Shown here piece by piece: positions 1 to 12,800 of a stretch of DNA of 64,000 nt. The DNA comes from Erpobdella octoculata (taxonomy: Eukaryota > Annelida > Clitellata > Hirudinida > Erpobdellidae): the NCBI GenBank assembly GCA_963978895.1, contig OZ022238.1, forward strand, positions 3,241,161 to 3,305,160, in the 5' to 3' direction. A program made the position numbers and the translations under genes. Under the pieces are notes generated by a model. The model was not told the origin of the DNA. It did no database searches and was given only the letters and a program-made list of their open reading frames with translations. Each line of letters starts with the position of its first letter. The stretch's first letter is position 1.

Positions 1-84
1 CAACCTTGAGAGTCAAGGGGAATCAAATATAGAGAAAAAAAATTGAAATCGTCACAAAATGAGCGGAGCGGGTGAGCGAGCGGG

Positions 85-122
<38 letters not shown>

Positions 123-382
123 GAACGTTTGTATATATGTATATATGTTAATGGCGTTTATGCATTGCTACACCATTCATCCGATCGTAATGAAATTTTC
201 ACACAATCTTGAGAGTCAAGGGGAATCAAATATAGAGAAAATTTTTTTGAAATCCGTCACAAAATGAGCGGAGCGGAGCAGGTGAGCGAGCGGGAACTAT
301 ATATATATGTATGTGCGTATGTATGTGTATGTATGTATGTGTATGTGCATGTATGTGTGTCTGTGTCTGTGTTTATGTATGT
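1..382. repeat. Dispersed repeat flanking foldback-like element, partly duplicated
   Basis: A motif beginning CAACCTTGAGAGTCAAGGGG and ending in GAGCGGGAACTATATATA occurs twice here (about 1-115 and 203-310), and again in reverse complement at about 43440-43560. The segment also holds TA and TATG microsatellites. No gene is visible. The reverse-complement copy together with the adjacent foldback-like element shows that flank and element belong to one larger repeat family. Confidence 0.75.
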
Positions 383-1277
383 ACTAGCGGAGATACCCGG
401 CGTTGCCCGGGTTTTTTAGAGGTTCTTCTAATGTTTGTCTCTTTCTCTCCCGTTTCCTTTCCCACCTGCTTTCCCACTCCTGTTCGCTTTCCCGTTTTTG
501 GTCGTTTTCCCGCTGCCGGTCGCATTCCCGCTCCCGCTCGCTGTCCGTTCCGTGTCGCATTCCCGCTCCCACTCGCTGTCCGTTCCGGGTCGCTTCCCCG
601 TTTCTATAATAGACAAACTAACCCACAAACATTCATATATATATATAGTCTTAGCAAATCTATTTTACGTTTTATAGGCTAACAGAAGTTATGAAAGAAT
701 GGAAAAGAGAAAATGAGCGTGAACGGGGACGGGAACGGGAGAGCAACCGTGACCGGGAATGGGAGAGCAAGCATGGCCGGGGACGGGAGAGCAAGCGTGA
801 GCGGGAACGGGAAAGCGAACGGGAACGGGAAAGCGACCGGGAACGGGAAAGCGACCGGGAACGGCAAAGCGACCGGGAACGGCAAAGCGACCGGGAACGG
901 GAAAGCGACCGGGAACGGGAAAGCGACCGGGAACGGGAAAGCGACCGGGAACGGGAAAGCGACCGGGAACGGGAAAGCGACCGGGAACGGGAAAGCGACC
1001 GGGAACGGGAAAGCGACCGGGAACGGGAAAGCGACCGGGAACGCGGAAAGCGACTGGAATCGGGAGAGCAAGCTTGGAAGGAAACGCGAGCAAGAGAGAA
1101 AATCGATAACAAAACTTCTGAGCGGGAAAGCGACCGGGAGCTGGAAAACGACCGAGAGCGGAAAAGCGACCGGGAACGCGACGAAAACGGGAAAGTGGAG
1201 AAGGAAACGGGAGCGAGAGGGACAAACATTAGAAAAACCTCTAAAAACCCCGGGCAACGCCGGGTAACCCCGCTAGT
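383..1277. mobile_element. Foldback-like element with minisatellite-filled inverted arms (FB1 copy 1)
   Basis: The element opens with ACTAGCGGAGATACCCGGCG and closes with CGCCGGGTAACCCCGCTAGT, which is nearly the reverse complement. The left arm (383-600) carries CCCGTTCCC-type runs. The right arm (691-1277) carries about 15 copies of an 18-bp unit (CGGGAACGGGAAAGCGAC and variants) at 780-1050. A short AT-rich centre lies between them. Terminal inverted repeats filled with short direct repeats are the hallmark of foldback elements. No transposase is present, so it is non-autonomous. Open frames across it (RE/SD, GNGKAT and SRSRSL repeats) are by-products of the 18-bp period. A second copy, inverted, is at 42530-43372. 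Confidence 0.7.
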
Positions 1278-1289
1278 ATATATATATAT

Positions 1290-1720
1290 ATACTAGCAGT
1301 GCCCGTAGCGGCTTCGCTCGCATGAAATTAGAGAATTTGAACCGTGCATACATAGTAGAGTACCCACTGCACGGATCAATTTTTTAGGTCTCGGCTCCGC
1401 CCGTCGACAACTTGGCCCAGCCCGTTTCAAAAACCAAAATTCCTGGCCCGGCACGGCCCGTCTAATATGGGCCCGGCCCGTTTTTACAGGCCTAGAAGTT
1501 CTATATACTTGATGAAAAACTTCGGCCCGTCCCACCTTGACTTCAGGTTTTAGCCCGGCCCGTCTGAACACCCTAAAATCACTCAAATGTCTATATACTT
1601 GGTTAAAAATATCGGCCCGTTCCACCTTGATTTAAGGTTTGGGCACGGCCGTATGAAAACCCTAAAATAACGGCTTGGCCCGTCCGTCCGGTGATAAACT
1701 AAACTCATCTACTTTTAACC
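1290..1720. repeat. Dispersed repeat with degenerate GC-rich tandem units
   Basis: Starts with ACTAGCAGTGCCCGTAGCGG, directly after the TA tract that follows the foldback element. GCCCGGCCCGT-like words recur, along with roughly 110-bp imperfect repeats ending in CACCTTGA(C/T)TTAAGGTTT. Base composition is strikingly different from the surrounding AT-rich DNA. No coding sequence is supported. Confidence 0.55.
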
Positions 1721-2724
1721 GGCCCAAAACCTCAAAATACTAATTTTCACATCTGTAGCATTTACAGTTTTTGAGTAGCAGTTATTTTAAAATCAAATAA
1801 CCCCTTTTCCACTTCACATTTGAGGTCCTGGAAACCAAATTTTCAAAAAATATATATCCTTGCTTCTTAATATTTGCTTCCCAGTCTTGCATAATATGAC
1901 CGATTGCGCGTTATTACAAATTATTAAGAGATAGATGGGGCGGGAAAGCGACCTGAATCGGGAAAGTGACCGGGAGCGGGAAATGGGAAAGCGACCGGGA
2001 GTGGGAGAGCAAGCGGGAACGGGAAAGCGACCGGGAGCGGGAAAGAAAACGGGGAATTAAACGGGAGTTAGAGAAAAACGATAAAAAACTCTAAAAACCC
2101 CCGAGCAACGCCGGGTAACCCCGCTAGTTATGGTATAAAATTTTGCCTGGCTTCACGGCACGTACGTTTGTAAAACTTATCTTTACAATTTTAAAGTAAT
2201 GAAAAATTTACTATTTCTGAGTAAAAGACCAGCCTATGCAAGAACCAAGACTGGATAAAGGGGAGGGAATAGGATTGAATTAAAATTTATGACAGAATAA
2301 CTTTAAAAAAGGTAAAAAATAGCAATAAATAGGTAAAATAAATGTCAGACCTCGTCATTTGAGTCATTCTACAAACTGATGTTTTTTGGCCTCCAGTTAA
2401 TAAGCAGGCTTTTGATCAGTTTTTCAACGAAAATGGGTTAGAACTCAATTGACATTTTAGAGAAGGGATTTGTTATACCCCAAACCATAAAAAGATGGCT
2501 GGTCACCTGCAGTGGCACACCCAGAATTTTTTCGGAAAAAGGGGGTTTTGAAAAAATTCAGGAGGCTTGGGATATTTTTTCCATCTTCAATTATTTACCA
2601 TCAGTAAAACCAGATTATTAATATATTTCCATGCAGTAAAAAAATCTGAGTAATTTTGGGGGGTTCTAGTCCTAAACCCCCCCCCCGCTGGGTGCGCCAT
2701 GGTGTACATTTGTACATCTTATGA
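1721..2724. repeat. Non-coding gap with a half foldback arm (about 1936-2128)
   Basis: The segment 1936-2128 has the same GGGAAAGCGACC words and the same terminus (CGCCGGGTAACCCCGCTAGT) as the right arm of FB1, but no left arm. A C-rich patch at 2675-2700 (CCCCCCCCCGCTGGGTGCGC) looks like the end of another dispersed element. I see no gene in the remainder. Confidence 0.5.
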
Positions 2725-5700
2725 CTAAGATAAAGCAACTGTCTGGTGGTAGTTAATAGAGTTATAGCAGATGAAAATAATACACAGAAACCAAAAACTA
2801 ACTGGAAATCTAAAAGATGGCGAAGTGATGTAGGAGTAGAAAACTTTAGAAATCTCCGTCGTCAGATTGCCAATGTAGCCTGTTCTCTGGTAAGTGATTT
2901 GTATGTCCAATCCTGTGACCATATTTGTGCACCCATCCACGTTGTTTGAGAAAACTGTAGGCTAGTATAAATTGAATTTAGTTTATAATTTGAAAGCTTT
3001 TATCAATAAAAACATTTGAAATTAACGTGGCTATGCAATGTCTTCACAAATTTGAATTTATTCAATTGAAAATTTCATGCTAGGATATTTGATTAAAGAT
3101 GACTTTACTAAAGACACTTTAGTTTATAAGTATCTCAAAAAGCTTGATCAAAATTAAATATGTTTACTGTTCCTGTTCATGCTGTATTCATTTTATTTCT
3201 TCACAATATAATAAAAACAAAACTGAAACAAAAAAAATTTTCGTACCAGTGAAGCTGCATTGCTTTCTACCTCTATCCATAATTTCAGATCAGCCAGCTC
3301 GTTTGTCTTCGAATTAGCATAACGAGCAACATGAGCGGGCTGGCTAGGGTCGGGTAGAAATCTATTCAACAAACTGTCGCTAACGTTGGCGCACGTTCTT
3401 GTTATGTTGTCAAGCGAGAAACTGGTCGAGTCACAAAAGAGATAAAGTGAGACGGGTGTGAATTGAACAAACAGAGCAAACCATTAATAATCTTTAACTA
3501 TTCATTTATTTGTGAAGATAATAAAAAGGACTAAAAATATTCTTGGCTGCATAGGTGGTTATCAGTTCAGATCCTTATATCATCGAAGCAGCACTTTGAC
3601 ATATTATCGCTTAATGTCGGTTTTTGTGTGGAGGAATTGTTAAGACAAGAAGCCGTTCTGATAAATAAACTAATGACAATTGATGAAAAAAATAACATAT
3701 TGGAAAGAGATGAGAAGATAAAAGTTATAGGTTAAGTAAATTGCATCAAGAGGCAAATTTAGAGTTTAGGTTTGTGCAGTTTTGACTAATCAGCAAATTG
3801 CATATCATAATTATTTGGCTAAATCTCTGATTGTTTTAGGTAGATGCAAATGTTGCATATAAATGTCTTTAACAAATGAAATTATTTTAAAAATCATAAA
3901 AAAACAATTCAGCCTCTCACATCGTAGAGCAGCCCGATCTTAGATTTACTCCGAATAATATGGACTCTCTCATCTCATCAGAGCACCTGCCATCTGACCC
4001 GGATGTCGCCATCGTAAACATCTTACTGCTGTCACTGTTTACGTCGAGAGAGTATCTGGTTTAATCAATGAATAATTTGTGTTCAATCAATCAATCATAT
4101 ATTTAGTAATTATTCAGTTAGTTGATTATTCATTCGGTTGTACAACTGGACAATTAAATCAGCCATTTATTTTAATAAATCATTTATAAAATTATTATAT
4201 TGTATCTTTCAATTATTTAAATAATAAATCAATCAATTTACTAGATGGGTTTGAAATTTAAATTTTTTGTACTGAATTGTGAGAGACATCACATTAAAAT
4301 AAATAATAAAAAACCATTTTTTTTTTAACACCAAAGAGAAAATCTTCAGGCAACACAAATTTGAAAAATTGGCATCAAAGCTATTTTTAAAGCCTACAAT
4401 ATTTCAAAATTACTTACAAAAATCTACCATCACTCGAGTTGGTTGAAACCATTTCACCTGCCACGATCAGTTGACCGATCTCATAACTGGGATTTTTGGC
4501 AGTCGTCATTGAGGCATTCATTCCATCCTGAAAATGTTATTATTTATAATTTAAATAATTAATGAAAATAAAAAATTTATTAAAAGAAAATAATAATAAA
4601 AACAAATAGACTACTTTTATTTATAAATGGCATTAACTCCTCTAATCTAATAAAATTAAAAATATTACACACAAGATATCTTAAATTAAAATGAATCTTT
4701 TTTAGTTTTCTTCAACCTGAGTGTACTCAACAGAGAACTTCTGTGTAAGAGGTAGATTGGCATTCGTGACATCTTTAAATGTGAAAGAGGCAAACACTCC
4801 CAGTGGATCTCCAATTTCACTGAGCCTGAATTCATACTTGACCTTCAATTGTACAAAATAATAATAAAATAAAATATAAGAATAATAAATAGTGAAGTAA
4901 AATAAAAAAAATAAATAGTAAAATTAAATTAAATAAAAATAAATAGTAAAATAAAATAAAATTAAAAATAAATAAAATAAAAATAAATAGTAAAATTAAA
5001 TAAAATAAAAATAACAACTAGACAATGGATTTGAAATATTTCCAATAAAATACACAATTAAAAGTGAGTTATATCAAATATCAGGATAAAATAATTTGAG
5101 CCTATCTCTCAACAAAATAGTAACCATTTGATTTTAACTAACTTACTTGACTGGCAACATTTGTGCAGCTGTTACCGGCCGCGTTAAGGCTCGGAGAAGG
5201 TATCGAAGCATTGGTGAAAGGACACGGAATCTTCTGGTTGTTTCGGTTCAGACAGATAAGTGAACGTGGGATTACTGGTGTCAGAGTGGGACTGTCAAAT
5301 GGCGGAATGTCTGGCAAAATTAATTAAAACTGTGGGTTGAAACAAACGAATAATAATAATAGTAATGATGATGATGAGATGATGATGATGATGAGATGAT
5401 GATGATGATGAGATGATGATGATGATGATATGACGATGATGATGAGATGATGATGAGATGATGATGATGATGAGATGATGATGATGATAATAAAAATAAT
5501 AATAATAAAATAACCACCTGAGAGTTTTGATGTGGGAATCTGAAATAAAAAATTTTCTTATACAAAGAGTGTTAGCAGCTTACAGGTTTATGCAATCGTG
5601 AAACTCCGAGATAATCTTCAAAAAATAAATATCAATAAAAATGCTCTGATTTATGGTGCTCACCAGCAAGACTTTGAAACCTTTGAAATAACGATTAGCA

Positions 5701-7291
5701 TCCAGCATCGTTCCCCGTCGACAGAACACCTCCAGTTGGTTCTTAACGGCAGACGTGCAGAAGGTTGAACGGTCCTGCCCGTAAACTGGCGATTTCATAA
5801 TTCAGGCATAACTAATTAATTACATGTTATTCAGGAATCGAGATGAAAAAATAAAGGGAAAAAATATTACAAAATAATTAAAGTCAATTTTTATTTTTTG
5901 TTAGGCTATCTAAAAAGAAATACATCTATCAAAAATATGTCAAGTTAAGCGGACCAGACAAAACTACCACCTTTACAAATGTGTCCCCTAGAATAGACTG
6001 TCCCTGTCACCCAGTTCCCTCCCCTTGCTGTGCTACTTTGTATAAGATAATAAAGATATTTTTAAAAAAAATCATTTAATGCTGACCCAGTGGTTGTTCA
6101 TCACAGAAGTCCTTCGATTTTGAAAGGGTTAATAGGCCTAAGGCAACTTTTCCACTTTCATCCTGATAGGCTGTTTGTAAGGTGTCACCAGGCTATTGTG
6201 TAAAATGGGATTGAATCAATATTTACAAATCAATATTACTTTTGTTGTAATTATTGCAATAAATACTTAGTATTACATTACATTACTATCATTGTCATCA
6301 TTGTCAATGTCGTGATGATCATCATCATCACTATTGTTAATAATCTAAGTTGTTCTATAACAAATGAAAACAAAGCAGTTACTCATAATAATATAAATGA
6401 CTTTCTCAATCAAAGTTTCTTAATTCTTACAGCACTACTTCAAAATAACTCAATCAAGAAAAAAATTGTTTAAGAAATTTTTGAATAAATTTTACCTTGT
6501 ATGTGTTATTTCCCAACAAAAATGGAGTCGAAATTGGTTTTGTGAAACCTATGTTTTTGTCAACTCTTGTACCAGCATTGTTGACAGCAATGGAGTTACA
6601 CAATAGCTTTGGAGAGTTGTAAGTAAATGCTGCTGGATCTATAAAAAAAAGTAACATCTTCTGATATTCGGATAATCTGAGCTTGGAATAAAGTCCTAAA
6701 GTAACTATTTATATTATTTTTTAGCTTTTGATAATTTTTAATTTAGTTAAAATTGAATGAGATAACCAATCGGATTTCTAACAATTATTCTTGTGAATGC
6801 AGAACAGTTCAAACTTGTATTCCTCCACCAGGTTGTTGTCGTCCGGCTTAGCTTGAACATATTTCGTGCAAGAATTTGGCAAATTGCTTTTTAAAAAAAC
6901 ATAAAAACCAATAAAACCGACAAAATAATTTAAAATTTGCAGAGGTTTTATTTATTACCTTTGGAAAATCGGTAAGCATTTACTGAAAAGTGAAATGTCA
7001 CATTTGGGATCGCAACAGCAATCTACATCACACACGTCAATTTTTAAATCGCACAAGCATAAGACTTCTACAAAATAAATTTAAGTACTTCTCAATTAAT
7101 TAGATGAACGAGACAAGATGTGAAATGAGAATCTCGTTAAAAAATTCTTTTTCAATTTTTTTACACTAGCCTTTTTGGGTATTTATTGCAGGTATATTAT
7201 TGCATTCTTGAGCAAAATTATTTCTTCCTGCGTTTAAAAGAATAAGAATTATATTCACAAGAATAGAAAACCGACACCACGCCGGCTGCAT
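2725..7291 (-). CDS. TCTN: Tectonic family protein (ciliary transition zone)
   Basis: Tectonics are secreted or membrane proteins of the MKS/B9 complex at the ciliary transition zone and act in ciliogenesis and Hedgehog signalling. Thirteen exons join in phase: 7171-7291, 6959-7067, 6783-6886, 6496-6638, 6087-6192, 5664-5785, 5518-5539, 5147-5310, 4717-4842, 4418-4527, 3921-4025, 3247-3421, 2725-2961, giving about 547 aa. The N-terminus ([20 protein letters not shown]) is a signal peptide. Exon 2 has the family's cysteine cluster ([11 protein letters not shown]). Exon 11 has [11 protein letters not shown], and the last exon has the [16 protein letters not shown] segment with a hydrophobic end ([13 protein letters not shown]) that may be a C-terminal membrane segment. 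Exon 7 is only 22 nt. Intron 1 needs a GC donor (7170-7169). The final donor or stop is less certain. The paralogue (1, 2 or 3) is not resolved. Confidence 0.85.
4857..5012. repeat. AAATAAAAATAAATAGT low-complexity tract in tectonic intron
   Basis: Imperfect tandem AAATAAA/ATAGTAAAAT units fill the intron between two tectonic exons. Purely low-complexity, no gene. Confidence 0.7.
5343..5500. repeat. GAT-type microsatellite/minisatellite in tectonic intron
   Basis: Repeats of GATGATGATGATGAGAT occupy the intron between the 22-nt exon 7 and exon 8 of tectonic. The His/Ser-rich frames across it are not genes. Confidence 0.8.
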
Positions 7292-7972
7292 GATTGCTTT
7301 GGCAACAACTTAGAAACTGAAAAAGACACAAAATAATTAGTTTTTTTAACATTTATTTTTAAATTTTTTTAGTTACTTTTTATTGTACATTTATTTTAAA
7401 TGTTTTAATATAAATTCAAATTAAATTAATTTAAAAAATTAAATTTAATTGCAAAAGCTATAGCAACATCAGCCATAACATAAACAATAAGTACTAAACT
7501 GTGAACAAATCCTATTAATATTGTTCTGCTTTTACTCGTTTGCAAAACAGTGTTTGGCATGAATGTCATACTTTTTACATTATTTGTTAACGGGATTTAT
7601 TCAACGACAACGCTCACTCCGCTTCCCTTATATAATTGTTAAAAAAAATTATGCTTTCTTCTTACAATCTTACTTAATTTATCTGTATGCCATGCTTATG
7701 AACTAATGACTAATCATGTTATAAAAAATAAAGCAACATTTGTAATTGTATTCGGTCAAAAAATAAACTTGTGACTCTTTAAACTATTAATAACTTATAA
7801 TTAAAATTAAATCAGTCCTTATGAATCTCTCCACTTTCTGTACTTTATACTACATTTCTATTCATCTTTCCTACTAGCACTTATCTGACCCTAACTATAT
7901 TATATTCACATGTTTATCACTAATTTTATTTTATTTTATTATTTATTTAAGCAACAATAAGCACATTGAAAA
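7292..7972. promoter_or_regulatory. Candidate shared upstream region of two divergent genes
   Basis: Tectonic starts at 7291 on the minus strand and the KIAA1549-like gene near 7973 on the plus strand, leaving about 680 bp of AT-rich DNA. The head-to-head arrangement suggests a bidirectional control region. No clear TATA, CpG island or X-box could be assigned by eye, so this is inference from position. Confidence 0.25.
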
Positions 7973-10900
7973 ATGAAATGTCAACTGAAAACAGTTCTGT
8001 TTCTAATTTTTTTACAAGTAAATGTTTTTATACTAATAATTAATCATTATTATATCTATCACAATTACAACCAAGATATTATTATTATTAGCAACAGCAA
8101 TTTTGTGGACCAATGACACTGTATCAAAAAATATTTCTCTGACAAGCTACTCAACCTTGATTCAATTCAAAAGTGAGGCATGTAATGAATTTCTACATCC
8201 CATTTTTGTTTTTAATAGTTTCATATCATAATCAGCAGCAACGACAAATTCACCTTTAACAACAACTCCGAAAACTATCAGCCAACGCGATGAAAAATAC
8301 GTCAACATCAGTTGGGACAAATATCTGGTCGCGACCACTATTGAATTGCTTCCAGATGATAATGCAAGTTCTGACGCATTCAGAACGGAGATGCAAAACA
8401 AACTGAGTGCTGTGTACACTGAAGCTTTCAAGCTATTGGAGAAGTTGGGGTTGAATCTTTGGAACGATTCAAACACAGAAAACTTTTCTGTAGACGTAAG
8501 CCGGTTTGTAATGCTTTTTAGAACAAATTATATGTTCAAAGTGTTTAAATCTTTTACAGTTGATGAACATCACTGAAATTAGAACTTCAAACAAAAACTT
8601 GGCTGAAATGTTTTACTTCGCACTAAGAGGGCTGTTCTTCAACAATGGCACAACAAAGACTGATAACAGTTCTATCTCCAGCAATGCCAATGGCACATAT
8701 AACACAAATCTCACTAACACATATAACTTCACAGTCTCTGATATAAACAACTCTACTGTAAACAATTTAACTTTCTCTACAATCAATAATACGAACAGTT
8801 CTACAATCAACACAACTGACAGCTTTACAAACACCAGCAATACAAGAGAAAACTCCATAAAAAACTACACACTGATACCAGCAGTGGAAGCAAAAGCTGC
8901 AATGGAGTATTTAATTGCTACCAAAGGAATTCAATATCTGGCTTTAAAGCTTGGAAGAATTGTAGTTATACCGGCTCAAAGTAGAAATTTATATAAAATT
9001 ATGAATTTTAATATTGTTTAATTATTTAATATTTACAGTATATGACATTGTTGTAATTTAACTCAATTCCACAGATCATTAGTGTTCAACAAACTCTTTC
9101 AGTATCATTCATTACCATATTTAAAGTTGTAAACAAAATTCTTGTGATTTTAAAGTAAATTATAACTTAGTTATAACTAAGTTATAACTTTTGAGTAATA
9201 AATTATATACATAAAATATTCAATTATATGTGTACACTGTTTAATTACAAACAGAATTATAAATCACATTTATATATATACATATAAATATAAATTAGTA
9301 AATTACAAATGTAAAGTATTGAAATACAATTATAAATATTAATTATTTAAATATAATTATTAGTTATTTAATTCTAAATATTTAATTAAAATATACATTT
9401 TTGTTTTCAAAAGCATTTTTTGTTTCCTCCGACCGGCCGCCTGATGACAGCAAAAATTGGATCGCAGGTGCCGTTTTCGGTGCTATTTTTGGCTTACTGT
9501 TTGTGATTTGGTGCATCTTGTATACTTATTTCAAGTGCCAAGTAACCAGAAAAGTCTACTGTAACAGAGGCATATCTTGTGCCATTGATCAGGTACATGT
9601 CGTATTTTTGTATCTGCCAAACAATTCTTTAATTATCTCTCTTTTGATAATAATCCAATAAATTGCATTCAGTATGCAGCTTAATGGTTAAGCATATGAC
9701 GTTTGATCGAGTGATCAGCAGTTTAAATTTGGCTTGTGCGAATAGTTTTTTACAAATCTGCACAGAACAACTGCACTTTTAGAACTGCCTAAAAAATATT
9801 AGACTGGAAGCAAGCCAAATGAACCTGAGGAGAAATATGTCTTTGAATCTCATGTCTTAAATCATTAAAACCTTAAATGCATTTGAATTAATTTTTTCAT
9901 AGCAACGTATGTTTGAAGATGAAGTTAACACAAAAGATGATGTCACCGAGTCTCCGATGGTTTCTGAGGATCTCGAGCCAATGCCAAGGTCTGGTCTGGT
10001 TCGTTGTTGACATTTTCTAAGACATTGATTTTTATGGGATTGCAAAAAAATTTTTTTGCCTCTTGTTTTTTGTCCCTGGAAAAGCTGGGAACTTTCAGCA
10101 GTTTATTTGTATGTAATTGATTATTTAGTAAAGCTTTTAGGAATTTGTTTGTTTTGTTTCATAGATAGAATATAAAATAGTTTGATAGCTTTATTACAGC
10201 AATTAGTACGTTGAATAACGTTATACTTACTAGAGAAAACCCCTAAAAATAGATGGATTTTTTTAAATATCACAATATATTATTTGGCGTCTGGAGCGCA
10301 ACCTAACAGCGTTACGCAAAGTATTAACATACATACATACATACATACATACATACATACATACATACATACATACATACATACATACATACATACATAC
10401 ATACATACACACATACACACACACACACACACACATACATACATACATACATGCATACAGACCTAGAAAATTATGGATTTTGATGAGTTAATTTTATATC
10501 ACCTCAGACGTCCCATGCAGAAAACAAGCAACGGAGATGAGATGGAGAGAAGCAAAAAGAAAAGAAAGAAGAAAACAAAAAGAACAGAGAAGGAAAATGA
10601 CAAGCAGATGATTATTGTAAAATTCTGACTTACTTATCGCCATGTTATGTGCGTGTGCAGAAATGTACTGGCATATTGTGTGGCGTGTGCAGACTTATCC
10701 TACCATATTGTTTGTATACTTGCATCAAACTTATACCACAATGTTTGTGTGTGTGTGTGTGTGTGTACTCTGCCACATAACATCCCAATCAGATTCATAT
10801 TCTCAATGTATATGCATCAACACAAGTTCTCTTGTTGTTTTCTTTTACACGAGACGTAATGTTTCGTAGGCTGTTAAAATGAGCCAGGCCAAACTTTTTT

Positions 10901-12376
10901 TCACAATTAAAAATAACATCTGGCAAACTTTACAAATTATAAATATTATCATAGGAGGAGACGACACCACCGATTTCTAGCCAGTTGAAGGAAAAGTAAG
11001 TTCAAATCAAATTAGTAATTCATTAAAGGTCACAATCTTTTATTTACATGATCAAATAAGTTGTTTAATTAATTACATAAACTTTATTTTTTTTTTAATA
11101 CAAGCACATCACTACAAACGAGCAAGCAGGTGACATTCAGTGATACTCAGTTGGCAACTCAAGCAGGTTGTTTAAAAAATATATTTTTATTATTATTTTT
11201 TATTTTGTTATTAGAGGCTCTGGTGATATATTATAGTGAGTTGTTCACCTGTACTTGTAGTTGACGGTTTGAATCCTCCGGTGTCTCTGGTCTCCTATAT
11301 GTGTGGATGTACCTCAAGGGGTTGCTTTGCTAGTTGTTGTACAGTATCCCCATGAGTGAAAAATAGTAAAGATATCTTTTCTAAGAATGCAGGCATCTCT
11401 GTAATCTGATGTACTAAATTCTAGCAACTTGCTTATCACGAACAAGTGACATTTAAAAAATGATTGTTTATTAATGATTTATTGCGCTAGAAGACGAAGC
11501 CAACATGACTGTGGAAATCAGCGAAGCTCCGAAGCTGTTTTCTGCTCCTGTGCCTTCCATTTCGGCATCCCTGAAGAGTCCGTCGGTCGTTTGGAATCCG
11601 TACAAAGCTGCCGATGAGAGTAGACTGATCATCAATTCGGTCTGTAATTTTTTTTGTGTTTATTTGAAGTTATGTTTTTATTTAATAATGTTATATACAA
11701 ATTAATATTTTTTTTTCTTCATGTTGTGGTCTCCGGTTATATTATTAGTTTATTATTTTAGTTTTGTTTATAACATATAATTTATTATTTTGGTTTATAA
11801 CATATTAATAATTTTTTATTTTCTGTTTATAACATATGCATAATTTATAATTTTTTGTTTATAACATATTCATAATTTATTATTTTCTGTTTATAGCAAG
11901 TTTTTAATTTATTATTTTTGTTTATAACATATTTATAAATTTTCATTTTCATTTTACAACATATTTATAATTTATTTTTTACAGTTACTAATAAAATTAT
12001 TTTTCCATTATCGATAATGGTGTGAATAAACAACTATTTTTTATTAATTTTTCATTTATCCCTACAATTAATAATAATAAACATTGTAAACTCATTTTAC
12101 TATTTCAATCTACTATTCTATTCCAACGTACAGGAAAGTACCCGGATGACAAACGGCCCACCGAAAGATGACGGGCTGACATCCGTCATGACTCCAGCTG
12201 GGCTGCCGAGTGGGGAACCAGTCACACCGGAGAATGAAAGGATCAGTCGCAACAAAACTCCAGTGAGGTCTAAGATAGGAAAGACCATGAGAGGTTACGA
12301 TGGAGACTATAATAGTATCGTTCTGAGTACTTCAAACTTCATCTTGCCACGCTTACAAGTTACAACTGAACGTTGA
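7973..12376 (+). CDS. Type I membrane protein, probable KIAA1549-like family member
   Basis: Exons joining in phase: 8098-8172, 8236-8495, 8560-8980, 9414-9592, 9903-9988, 10508-10616, 10955-10995, 11105-11166, 11491-11639 and 12134-12376. A possible signal-peptide exon at 7973-8017 (MKCQLKTVLFLIFLQ) does not match the phase of the next exon, so the true start is unsure. The ectodomain has a SEA-like block (VATTIELLPDD...FRTEMQNKL), an Asn/Ser/Thr-rich stretch with many N-glycosylation sites, then one TM helix (WIAGAVFGAIFGLLFVIWCI) and a long tail beginning with Cys/Arg/Lys, containing a Lys/Arg-rich exon (10508-10616) and ending in VTTER. The order FR..iE, NIT, FYFALRG, TM resembles the KIAA1549 (DUF3827) family. 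That name rests on pattern memory; the gene itself is well supported. Confidence 0.6.
10328..10455. repeat. (CATA)n microsatellite
   Basis: About 25 consecutive CATA units followed by CACA/CATA, in an intron of the KIAA1549-like gene. The Tyr/Met/Cys and Thr/His/Ile frames are artefacts. Confidence 0.9.
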
Positions 12377-12469
12377 AGATGTTAACAAATTGGTTGAAAA
12401 CTTTAAGATTTTGTTTTTAATAGACGTTTCAGAAGTAAAATCATGAAGCTATCAAAAGGTGCATTTTTT

Positions 12470-12800
12470 ATGTTAATATGAGTTCTGTACAATTTTTATA
12501 TGATTCTATATCTGCATATAATTTCAATGAATTCTGTAAAATTTTTATATGATTCTATATCTGCATATAATTTCAATGAGTTCTGTACAATTTTTATATG
12601 ATTCTATATCTGCATATAATTTCAATGATTGTAAAAGTTTTATATGATTCTACATCTGCATAATATTTCAATGATTGTAAAAGTTTTGTATGATTTTACA
12701 TGTAATTCCAATGATCACATATCTGCATATATTTTAACAGACTTGATATCTTTTAAATTTGAAACGATTTTATATCTACTACATATATTTTAAAGGATTT
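12470..12800. repeat. AT-rich tandem repeat, about 54-58 bp unit
   Basis: Repeated blocks of TATATGATTCTATATCTGCA followed by TATAATTTCAATGA and an AGTTCTGTA spacer, first three nearly identical and later ones decaying. Lies just 3' of the KIAA1549-like stop codon. Confidence 0.75.

Noticed and set aside
691..1296. Long ORFs with RE/SD, GNGKAT and SRSRSL repeats on both strands
   Set aside because: They are produced by an 18-bp tandem repeat, which is divisible by three and leaves all frames open; the element is non-coding and repeats in inverted form at 42.5-43.4 kb.
2746..2949. Plus-strand ORF reading [18 protein letters not shown]
   Set aside because: It is the shadow of the tectonic last exon on the minus strand, which fits the family and the splice phases.
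5320..5565. His/Ser-rich minus-strand ORF
   Set aside because: Translation of a GAT microsatellite inside a tectonic intron.
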